DNA from: CAYOSU01 sp964406735
GTDB taxonomy: Bacteria > Bacillota > Clostridia > Christensenellales > CAMQZB01
DNA: 13,237 bases
Assembly: GCA_964406735.1 (NCBI GenBank)
Contig: CAYOSU010000023.1
Span: 1 to 13,237, forward strand
Direction: 5' to 3'
Positions 7,343-13,237 of this stretch are shown in pieces. Each line of letters opens with the position of its first letter. Within the stretch, counting starts at the first letter, position 1. The notes beneath the pieces were generated by a model that did no database searches, was not told the DNA's origin, and saw only the letters and a list, made by a program, of their open reading frames with translations. The position numbers and the translations under genes were made by a program.

Positions 7343-7430
7343 CGACACCGAAAGCAAATTGTGTCGAGTTCAGGGAAAACCTGCCCGACACAAAAACCGA
7401 TTCGTGTTGAATTAAGGGAAAAAGCCTTAA
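7343..7430. promoter_or_regulatory. Cluster of GTGTCG/CGACAC half-sites and two related hairpins
   Basis: The hexamer CGACAC occurs at 7343-7348 and 7386-7391, and its inverse GTGTCG at 7361-7366. The longer arms TTGTGTCG (7359-7366) and CGACACAA (7386-7393) enclose a smaller stem CAGG/CCTG (7371-7374, 7380-7383). A diverged second copy follows: 7361-7379 and 7404-7422 agree at 16 of 19 bases, and the second forms its own stem TTAAGG/CCTTAA (7412-7417, 7425-7430). The cluster lies upstream of both divergent promoters and is not expected to be transcribed from either, so binding sites for a regulator are more likely than an RNA element. The rest of 7242-7597 is AT-rich with no gene. Confidence 0.45.
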
Positions 7431-7509
7431 AAACAAAAAATATTAAAGGATTTAATAATTTATCGCCGCATTTTAAGTTCATTATTTGAACAATTACTCG
7501 TCCGCCGTA

Positions 7510-7538
7510 TTGACAACGGGAAATTGCTATGTTAAAAT
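7510..7538 (+). promoter_or_regulatory. Promoter of the hypB-flavoprotein-hypA operon
   Basis: A consensus -35 TTGACA (7510-7515), a 17-bp spacer and a -10 TAAAAT (7533-7538) with an extended TGT (7530-7532) make a strong sigma-A promoter. The start should fall near 7545, about 53 bases before the hypB ATG. Confidence 0.85.
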
Positions 7539-7560
7539 TATTTGAGATTCATTCACAAAA

Positions 7561-7581
7561 ATTCCTATTATAATAAGGAAT
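7561..7581 (+). promoter_or_regulatory. Small hairpin in the hypB leader
   Basis: ATTCCT (7561-7566) and AGGAAT (7576-7581) pair around an AT-only centre in the predicted 5' leader. It ends just before the ribosome binding site GGACGGAG (7584-7591). It could be an operator or a weak leader structure; the sequence alone does not decide. Confidence 0.35.
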
Positions 7582-7597
7582 ACGGACGGAGCAATAA

Positions 7598-8269
7598 ATG
7601 GATAATTTCAGAGTAATAGAGATAAAGCAAAGCGTTTTCGAGGATAACGACAAGGACGCAGCGATACTCAGAGGCGAGCTTAAAGAAAAAGGAGTCTTCC
7701 TTTTGAATCTGATGTCAAGCCCCGGAAGCGGCAAAACGACGACGCTTAAAAGGCTTATACCCCTTTTGTTGCAAAGGTATAGGGTAGGAGTCATGGAAGC
7801 GGACATCGACGGCGACGTAGATGCAAAAACGATAGCCGAAACGGGCGCAAAGGCGATACAGCTCCACACGGGCGGAATGTGCCATTTGGACGCCGATATG
7901 ACAAGACAAGGCTTGAGAGAGCTTGGCATAGACGACCTTGACGTCGTAATATTAGAAAACGTCGGCAACCTCGTTTGCCCTGCGGAGTTCGACACGGGAG
8001 CAGTCAAAAACGCAATGATACTGTCCGTTCCCGAGGGACACGACAAGCCGCTCAAATATCCGCTGATATTTTCCGTATGCGACGTTGTCATGATAAATAA
8101 GATAGACGTTGCGCCATACTTTGACTTCGACCTTGAAAAGTGCAAGGAATACGTAAAAATGCGTAACGAGAGAGCAAAAGTCATTCCCGTATGCGCAAAG
8201 ACGGGCGACGGAATAGAGGTATTCTGCGACTGGCTTTGCAACGAGATAGAGGCTTTCAAAAAAGCTTAA
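7598..8269 (+). CDS. Hydrogenase nickel incorporation GTPase HypB
   Basis: The 223-residue protein is a SIMIBI-class GTPase. It has the P-loop SSPGSGKTTT (40-49), the switch region EADIDGDVD (67-75), the HypB signature HTGGMCHLDADM (90-101), ENVGNLVCPAEFDTG (120-134) and the guanine motif NKID (167-170). C95, H96 and C127 occupy the conserved G-domain metal site that HypB uses for zinc or nickel. HypB hands nickel to apo-hydrogenase together with HypA, driven by GTP hydrolysis in the cytoplasm. The N-terminal high-affinity CXXCGC nickel site and His-rich stretch of some HypB proteins are absent, as in many Clostridia. The ATG has GGACGGAG seven bases upstream. It is the first gene of an operon with a flavoprotein and hypA. 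No hydrogenase gene lies in the window, so the nickel client is unknown. Confidence 0.93.
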   Translation: MDNFRVIEIKQSVFEDNDKDAAILRGELKEKGVFLLNLMSSPGSGKTTTLKRLIPLLLQRYRVGVMEADIDGDVDAKTIAETGAKAIQLHTGGMCHLDADMTRQGLRELGIDDLDVVILENVGNLVCPAEFDTGAVKNAMILSVPEGHDKPLKYPLIFSVCDVVMINKIDVAPYFDFDLEKCKEYVKMRNERAKVIPVCAKTGDGIEVFCDWLCNEIEAFKKA

Positions 8270-8334
8270 AATAACAAAAAATTGGCAATAAGCGTAGAAA
8301 AACGCTGTTAAGATAAACGAAAAGGAGAAAACGT

Positions 8335-11184
8335 ATGCCCGAAATGAGCAAAAAATTCGTCCCGAAGCATTACGGTGACGAAAATCCCAATCCGAAGCTT
8401 ATCAAGCTCGTAAGGAAGATAACAGACAGGATCCCTGCAAAGATAAAGGGGATAACGACCGAAGACCCCGAATATTGGGGCTTTGCCTGCATATTCGAGG
8501 ACGAGCTGACAAAGGCCGAGTCCGAGATGGCGCTCGATCTCATGCTTGCGATGAAGGTGAGGACGAAATATAAATACGACAAGCTGTTGACGCTTGCAAA
8601 AATAGATACGCCAGAAAAGCAGGCTGAGTTTGATTCCCTGTTAGAAAAGCTCGGCGTATTGGGTATGCTCGAATACGACTACGGCGACAAATACACCAAA
8701 GACGGCCCGATAGAGGGCGTAATAAGAGAGGGCAAGGAGAACAGAGAGTACTGGATACCCCTTTTCGTTCCAGGTTCTGCCGAATATACCAACATGAACA
8801 AGGGGCTTATGGATAGACATCCCGAGCTTGCGATGTTCTTCGAGAGAATGACCTTCCTGCCGCTTGAACATATCACGGCGATGGTACCTCCCGGAGGCGC
8901 AGGCATAGGCATGCACGTGATCCCTGTAGAAAAGGCAATATCGCTTGAGAACGAGACCTTAGACATCGAACACATCTCGTATTGGCTCAAAAAATACGAG
9001 GGACACATCGGCGCAAGCATGTGCTCGTGCAGATACGGAAGAAAGCTCCTCGACGAGGGCTGTGCGGACGACTGCAACCTTTGGTGCATAGGTGTCGGCG
9101 ACATGGCGGATTATTGCCGTGAAACGGGCAAGGGCATAGACGTAACCTACGAGCAGGCGATGGAGATATTGAAGCGTGCCGAGGATAACGGATTCGTACA
9201 CCAGATAACCAACATCGACGGCGAGGGCAAGATTTTTGCGATCTGCAACTGCAACGTCAATATCTGCAACGCATTGAGAACGTCTCAGCTTTTCAATACG
9301 CCAAATATGTCGAGATCTGCTTACAGAGCGCACGTAGACGAAGAATCCTGCGTTGCGTGCGGCAGATGCGTAGAGTACTGCCCAGCAGGAGCTGTAAAGC
9401 TCGGACAAAAGCTTTGCCAAAAGGACGGCAGCAAGGTAGAATATCCCAAACAGCCTCTTCCCGATAACAACAGCTGGGGCGAGCATATGTGGAGTGAGGA
9501 TTACAGGGACAAGAACAGAATAAACACCCACGAGACGGGAACGTCTCCGTGCAAGTCTGCGTGCCCTGCTCACATAGCGGTACAGGGCTACCTCAAAATG
9601 GCGGCTCAGGGCAAATACAGAGAGGCATTGGAGCTTATCAAGCGTGAAAATCCCTTCCCGGCGGTCTGCGGCAGAGTATGCAACAAGCGTTGCGAGGAGG
9701 CTTGTACGAGAGGCAAGATAGACGGAGCGGTCTCCATTGACGCAGTCAAGAAGTTCATTGCAGAGCAAGACCTCAAGGCGGAGCATAGGTTCGTACCCGA
9801 GATAGTCATTGCGTCCAATATGGGCAGATGGCAGGAAAAGATAGCAATAATCGGCGGCGGTCCTGCAGGACTTTCTGCGGCGTATTACTTGGCTACGATG
9901 GGCTACTACCCGACGGTATTCGAGAAAAACGAGCGTGCAGGCGGTATGCTCACATACGGAATCCCGTCATATAAGCTTTCAAAGGACGTCATCGACGCCG
10001 AGATAGAGATAATGAAAGAGATCGGCGTAGAGATAAAGCTCAACGTCGAGGTCGGCAAGGACGTAACGATAGAGGAGTTAAGGAAGCAAGGTTACAAGGC
10101 GTTCTACGTTGCAATAGGCTGTCAGGGCGGCAAACTTTTGGGTCTTGACGGAGAAGACAGCGACAACGTAACGACCGCCGTAGAGTATCTGAAGACGGCT
10201 AACTGCGGTCAGAGAAAGACCGAGGGCAGAGTGGTCGTAGTAGGCGGCGGCAACGTTGCGATAGATGCGGCGAGAGTAGCAAGAAGAAGCGGAGCTGAAA
10301 GCGTTACGATGCTGTGCTTGGAGGGCGAGGATATAATGCCCGCAAGCAAGGAAGAGGTCGAAGAGGCGAAAGCCGACGGCGTTATCGTAAAGAACGGCTG
10401 GGGACCCAAGGCAATAACTGCAGAAAACGGCAAGGCTACTGCGATAACGTTCAGAAAGTGCCTCTCCGTATACAACGACGATGGCAGATTTGCGCCGACG
10501 TATAACGACGATGAGACGGTCGAGATAGAGTGCGACGAGATAATTTTCGCTGTCGGACAGACGGTAGAATGGGGCAAGCTCCTTGAAAACACCAAGGTAG
10601 TAACCAACCGTGCAGGCTATCCCGAGGCTGACGCACTCACCTATCAGACGGCAGAGCCCGATATATTCGTAGGCGGCGACGTCTTCACAGGTCCGAAGTT
10701 TGCGATAGACGCAATAGCGCAAGGCCACGAGGTTGCAGAGAGCTTGCATAGGTTCGTACAGAACGGTCATATGACGATAGGCAGAAACCGCAGACAGTTC
10801 AACATGCTCGACACCGACAATATCATGGTAGAGTGCTACGACAACTCCTCGAGACAGACAGAGAGCATAGATACCTCTATCGACGGCAAGGGCTTTGAGG
10901 ATAACCACTTGACGCTCACCGAAGAGCAGGTCAAGATAGAGACCTCGAGATGCTTAGGCTGCGGCGCTTCGATAGTAGACCTCAACAGGTGCATCGGATG
11001 CGGCATCTGCACGACGAAGTGTGCGTTCGACGCAATTCACTTAAAGCGTGATATGCCCGAGGCAAGCAAGATGACCGTTGCGGAAGACAAGATGGGCGCA
11101 CTTCTTCCTCATATGATAAAGAGAGGCTTCAAGATCTTGGGCAACAAGGACAACGTCGGCAAGAAGCTGAAAGAGAAAAAGTAA
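8335..11184 (+). CDS. Multidomain Fe-S flavoprotein, GltD/NfnB-like NAD(P)H oxidoreductase with extra ferredoxin modules
   Basis: The 949-residue protein has several modules. Residues 1-330 are a cysteine-containing N-terminal region with CSCRYGRKLLDEGCADDC (230-247), C251 and ICNCNVNIC (303-311), probably another Fe-S unit. A ferredoxin motif CxxCxxCxxxCP follows (C339, C342, C345, C349). Residues 400-490 are the GltD-type Fer4_20 domain (C406, C410, C445, C449, C453, C457). An FAD Rossmann motif IIGGGPAGLSAAYYLA (505-520), an NAD(P) motif VVVVGGGNVAIDAARVARR (633-651) and the closing FAD motif GGDVFTGP (780-787) follow. Two more cysteine groups end it (C873/C876 and C886, C889, C892, C896). 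GltD-like subunits move electrons from NAD(P)H through FAD to Fe-S partners. With this many clusters it could be a bifurcating or ferredoxin-linked reductase. The ATG has AAAGGAG seven bases upstream. Its stop is one base before hypA, and hypB lies 65 bases upstream. It is not itself a glutamate synthase: the large subunit is absent here. Confidence 0.85.
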   Translation: MPEMSKKFVPKHYGDENPNPKLIKLVRKITDRIPAKIKGITTEDPEYWGFACIFEDELTKAESEMALDLMLAMKVRTKYKYDKLLTLAKIDTPEKQAEFDSLLEKLGVLGMLEYDYGDKYTKDGPIEGVIREGKENREYWIPLFVPGSAEYTNMNKGLMDRHPELAMFFERMTFLPLEHITAMVPPGGAGIGMHVIPVEKAISLENETLDIEHISYWLKKYEGHIGASMCSCRYGRKLLDEGCADDCNLWCIGVGDMADYCRETGKGIDVTYEQAMEILKRAEDNGFVHQITNIDGEGKIFAICNCNVNICNALRTSQLFNTPNMSRSAYRAHVDEESCVACGRCVEYCPAGAVKLGQKLCQKDGSKVEYPKQPLPDNNSWGEHMWSEDYRDKNRINTHETGTSPCKSACPAHIAVQGYLKMAAQGKYREALELIKRENPFPAVCGRVCNKRCEEACTRGKIDGAVSIDAVKKFIAEQDLKAEHRFVPEIVIASNMGRWQEKIAIIGGGPAGLSAAYYLATMGYYPTVFEKNERAGGMLTYGIPSYKLSKDVIDAEIEIMKEIGVEIKLNVEVGKDVTIEELRKQGYKAFYVAIGCQGGKLLGLDGEDSDNVTTAVEYLKTANCGQRKTEGRVVVVGGGNVAIDAARVARRSGAESVTMLCLEGEDIMPASKEEVEEAKADGVIVKNGWGPKAITAENGKATAITFRKCLSVYNDDGRFAPTYNDDETVEIECDEIIFAVGQTVEWGKLLENTKVVTNRAGYPEADALTYQTAEPDIFVGGDVFTGPKFAIDAIAQGHEVAESLHRFVQNGHMTIGRNRRQFNMLDTDNIMVECYDNSSRQTESIDTSIDGKGFEDNHLTLTEEQVKIETSRCLGCGASIVDLNRCIGCGICTTKCAFDAIHLKRDMPEASKMTVAEDKMGALLPHMIKRGFKILGNKDNVGKKLKEKK

Positions 11185-11185
11185 G

Positions 11186-11536
11186 ATGCACGAGCTTGGC
11201 GTAGTCTTTCACGTAATAAAAAGCGTAAACAAAATAGCGGCGGAGAACGACGTAAAGAAGATATCCGCCGTTACGATAGAGCTTGGCGAGGTATCGAGCG
11301 TTCTGCCGTACTATCTCGAGGACTGCTGGAACTGGGCGGTCAAAAAGGAGACGGTGTTAAAGGACGCAAAGCTTGTCATAGAGACCATTCCTGCGATAAC
11401 GTACTGCGAGGCTTGCGAAAAGACCTACGAGACGGTAAATCACGGCAAGATATGCCCGCATTGCGGAAGCGAGCGGACGTACCTACTGCAAGGGAACGAG
11501 TTCGTACTCAAAAACATAGTCGCAAACGACGAGTAG
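11186..11536 (+). CDS. Hydrogenase maturation nickel metallochaperone HypA
   Basis: The 116-residue protein is of normal HypA length and starts with MHE, where the N-terminal amine and His2 bind nickel. The zinc-binding loop has two CxxC pairs, CEAC (C74, C77) and CPHC (C90, C93), as in the family. The helix-plus-sheet scaffold IELGEVSSVLPYYLEDCWN (31-49) is also typical; the partly conserved glutamates are there. HypA passes nickel to HypB and the client enzyme in the cytoplasm. The start lies one base after the stop of the flavoprotein gene, so translation is coupled; the ATG takes its site from within that gene (GAAAGAGAAAAAG). A terminator follows. Its operon with hypB is normal; the large flavoprotein between them is not. 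Confidence 0.93.
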   Translation: MHELGVVFHVIKSVNKIAAENDVKKISAVTIELGEVSSVLPYYLEDCWNWAVKKETVLKDAKLVIETIPAITYCEACEKTYETVNHGKICPHCGSERTYLLQGNEFVLKNIVANDE

Positions 11537-11558
11537 CGACAAGTATATCAAAAAGAAG

Positions 11559-11586
11559 AGCCGCTTTGAAAAGGAGCGGCTTTTTT
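11559..11586 (+). terminator. Rho-independent terminator of the hypB operon
   Basis: The stem AGCCGCT / AGCGGCT (11559-11565, 11575-11581) is followed by a T-run (11581-11586). It lies 22 bases after the hypA stop and ends the three-gene operon before the serine dehydratase promoter. Confidence 0.9.
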
Positions 11587-11600
11587 ATTGCAAAAACTCC

Positions 11601-11629
11601 TTGCAAAACGGACGGCGTTAGGGTATACT
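11601..11629 (+). promoter_or_regulatory. Promoter of the L-serine dehydratase gene
   Basis: The -35 box TTGCAA (11601-11606), a 17-bp spacer and the -10 box TATACT (11624-11629) form a plausible sigma-A promoter. It sits only 15 bases after the preceding T-run. The predicted start near 11636 leaves a very short leader, about 12 bases, before the ATG at 11648. Confidence 0.7.
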
Positions 11630-11647
11630 TAAAAATAGGTGAACGAT

Positions 11648-12880
11648 ATGAAAAGTCTGAAAGAATTATATAAAATAGGAAGAGGCCCTTCGAGCTCCCA
11701 CACGATAGGTCCCGAGAAAGCCGCAAAGCTTTTTATGCAAAAGACGCAAAACGCCACGGAATATAAGGTGGTTTTATACGACTCGCTTGCAAAGACGGGC
11801 AAGGGACACGGTACGGACAGGGTACTCAAAAAGACCTTCGACAAGCCTTGCACGGTTGTATTCTGCGACGAGGAGCAGAATTTCAGGCACCCCAACGCTA
11901 TGGATATGTACGCCCTTAAAAAGGATGGCGAAACGCTTTCCTATTGGCGTGTATATAGCGTAGGCGGCGGAGCGATAGAGATAGAGGGAGAAAAGTCCTT
12001 CGAGCCGATAGACGTTTATCCGCATAAGACGTTCGAGGAGATAAGGCAATACTGTGAAGCGGAGAATATAACACTTCCACGCTACGTCGAACGCTTCGAG
12101 GGGGAGGATATAAGGGTATACCTCAAAGCCATTTGGGCGCAGATGAGAGAGTCGATAGCGGATGGCTTAAAGGCAAGCGGCGTACTGCCGGGCGGCCTTA
12201 ATACCGAACGCCGTGCGAAGATCCTCATTTCGGAGAGCAACCCAAGCGAGAACGAAAGGACGAGGGAGAACAGGCTCGTTTGCGCATACGCTTTTGCGGT
12301 AAGCGAGCAAAATGCGGCAGGCGAGAGCATAGTAACGGCACCTACCTGCGGAGCGTCGGGCATACTTCCCGCCGTTTTGATGTACGAAAAGGAGCTTCAT
12401 AACTTCTCCGACGAGAAGATAGTTGACGCGCTCGAAACCGCAGGAATAATAGGCAATATCGTCAAGACCAACGCCTCGATAAGCGGCGCAGAATGCGGCT
12501 GTCAGGCGGAATGCGGCACAGCGTGTTCGATGGCGGCAGCGGCGGCGGCAGAGCTTTTCGGCATGGACTTTGACCAGATAGAATTTTGCGCAGAGATAGC
12601 CATGGAACACCACTTGGGACTTACATGCGACCCCGTAGACGGCTTGGTGCAGATACCCTGCATAGAGCGAAACGCCGTAGCGGCGATGAGAGCGATAAAC
12701 TCCGCATCATTAGCTACCTTCCTCTCGACCTCGAGACAGATGTCGTTCGACGCAGTCGTCGAGACGATGTACCAGACGGGCAAGGACATAAACGTCCGCT
12801 ATAGGGAGACCTCTGACGGCGGCTTGGCAAGAGGCTATAGCCACTCCAGACTCAAACGCAACACCACCAGATCGGAATAA
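11648..12880 (+). CDS. sdaA: L-serine dehydratase (L-serine ammonia-lyase), iron-sulfur-dependent, single chain
   Basis: The enzyme converts L-serine to pyruvate and ammonia in the cytoplasm. Numbered from the ATG at 11648 (410 residues), the beta-type domain starts with GPSSSHTIGP (13-22). The alpha-type catalytic domain carries TAPTCGASG (230-238), ISGAECGCQAECG (278-290) and CDPVDGLVQIPC (327-338). C285, C327 and C338 have the spacing (42 and 11) of the three cluster-ligating cysteines known from the Legionella enzyme. The 4Fe-4S cluster binds substrate, and the enzyme is oxygen-sensitive, which fits an anaerobe. Many Bacillota carry separate alpha and beta genes; here both are fused. A GTG at 11639 would add three residues but has no site of its own; it lies in the ribosome binding site AGGTGA of the ATG, so the ATG is preferred. 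It has its own promoter and terminator and is monocistronic. Confidence 0.93.
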   Translation: MKSLKELYKIGRGPSSSHTIGPEKAAKLFMQKTQNATEYKVVLYDSLAKTGKGHGTDRVLKKTFDKPCTVVFCDEEQNFRHPNAMDMYALKKDGETLSYWRVYSVGGGAIEIEGEKSFEPIDVYPHKTFEEIRQYCEAENITLPRYVERFEGEDIRVYLKAIWAQMRESIADGLKASGVLPGGLNTERRAKILISESNPSENERTRENRLVCAYAFAVSEQNAAGESIVTAPTCGASGILPAVLMYEKELHNFSDEKIVDALETAGIIGNIVKTNASISGAECGCQAECGTACSMAAAAAAELFGMDFDQIEFCAEIAMEHHLGLTCDPVDGLVQIPCIERNAVAAMRAINSASLATFLSTSRQMSFDAVVETMYQTGKDINVRYRETSDGGLARGYSHSRLKRNTTRSE

Positions 12881-12901
12881 AATTGATAACCCAAAACCCT
12901 C

Positions 12902-12927
12902 AAAGACGCTTTCAAAGCGTCTTTTTT
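12902..12927 (+). terminator. Rho-independent terminator of the serine dehydratase gene
   Basis: The stem AAAGACGC / GCGTCTTT (12902-12909, 12917-12924) with loop TTTCAAA runs into six T (12922-12927). It lies about 20 bases after the stop codon at 12880. Confidence 0.9.
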
Positions 12928-12950
12928 AATAACGAGCAAACCATATGAAA

Positions 12951-12999
12951 GGCTCCTTTGTGTAAAGGGAGCTGTCGTCGAAGTGTACTTCGGGATTGT
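12951..12999. repeat. Dispersed hairpin-rich repeat, copy 3 (partial)
   Basis: The stem CTCCTTT-GTGT-AAAGGGAG (12953-12971) is identical to that of copy 1 (3081-3099). The third stem differs: CGAAGT-GT-ACTTCG (12979-12992). The closing GGGATTGT (12992-12999) is shared. The leading heptamers and TGTGGC hairpin are missing here. As in copies 1 and 2, the stem is preserved while its sequence changes. Confidence 0.8.
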
Positions 13000-13018
13000 C
13001 AAAACCTAACTATTCCCT

Positions 13019-13089
13019 CAAACTCCGCTTTACCACCGCCACGACTACTCTTAATTATAATAATTACTCTCACCAAACTCCGCTTTACC
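13019..13089. repeat. Repeat tail pair (CAAACTCCGCTTTACC)
   Basis: The 16-mer CAAACTCCGCTTTACC occurs at 13019-13034 and 13074-13089. A near copy lies at 3315-3329, in front of the 17-bp array. Between the two copies is an AT-only palindrome-like stretch (about 13052-13065). A short open frame crosses this region but has no ribosome binding site and is not annotated. I see no gene in 12881-13237. Confidence 0.6.
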
Positions 13090-13157
13090 CATCGCACTAA
13101 CGCCGCTCCCTCCCCACACATACACGTATGGCGATGGCTTGCTCCCGTCGCAGTCTA

Positions 13158-13237
13158 AATAATAACCCAACCACAACTCTTCACTCTTCACTCTTCACTC
13201 TTCACTATTCACTTGTGGCGAAGCCACACAAGCCTCC
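13158..13237. repeat. Dispersed hairpin-rich repeat, copy 4 (cut by window end)
   Basis: It opens with AATAATAACCCAACCACAAC (13158-13177), identical to 3193-3212. Five TTCACTC-type heptamers (13180-13213), the hairpin TGTGGC-GAA-GCCACA (13214-13228) and the start of the next stem (CAAGCCTCC) follow. It continues past the window edge. Confidence 0.85.

Overview
The window looks like chromosomal DNA of an uncultured, probably anaerobic, gut-type member of Bacillota class Clostridia. The evidence is AGGAG-type ribosome binding sites, strong use of ATA (Ile) and AGA/AGG (Arg) codons, moderate G+C, Fe-S enzymes typical of anaerobes (an Fe-S L-serine dehydratase and a GltD-type Fe-S flavoprotein) and many small repeat-bearing intergenic regions. 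The assignment is an inference; there is no rRNA or other marker gene here, and no tRNA was seen.

Layout. (1) 1-339 holds no gene. It has a strong hairpin, a terminator whose final hairpin resembles an IS200/IS605 right end, and then a near-consensus promoter covered by two almost identical palindromes 31 bp apart. (2) 340-1639 is a two-gene overlapping operon: a DUF3990-type (ADP-ribosyltransferase-fold) protein and a protein with a C-terminal XRE helix-turn-helix. It is organised like an autoregulated toxin-antitoxin module. (3) 1698-2960 (minus) is an acyltransferase of the PlsC superfamily with an inserted zinc ribbon and an extra C-terminal domain. (4) 2961-3971 is about 1 kb of non-coding DNA with two copies of a dispersed hairpin-rich repeat and an 18-unit, 17-bp tandem array. 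(5) 3972-4847 is an XRE regulator with a membrane-spanning C-terminal half. (6) 7241-4975 (minus) is a four-gene operon: two paralogous 118-residue two-helix membrane proteins, a polytopic membrane protein and a TetR-type regulator. (7) 7598-11536 is a tight operon of hypB, a 949-residue multidomain Fe-S flavoprotein and hypA. (8) 11648-12880 is a monocistronic L-serine dehydratase gene. (9) 12881-13237 is another repeat-filled intergenic stretch cut by the window edge.

How the genes work together. The HypA/HypB pair are nickel metallochaperones, but no hydrogenase or other nickel enzyme lies in the window. Instead, a GltD/NfnB-like flavoprotein with several predicted Fe-S clusters sits between them, one base from hypA. 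The TetR gene closes the operon of membrane proteins and is translationally coupled to it, so it probably controls that operon. The remaining genes appear to be independent units separated by clear hairpin terminators.

Most striking to me are the paired, helically phased operators of the DUF3990/XRE module, the hypB-flavoprotein-hypA operon without a hydrogenase, and the modular repeat family with its 17-bp minisatellite.
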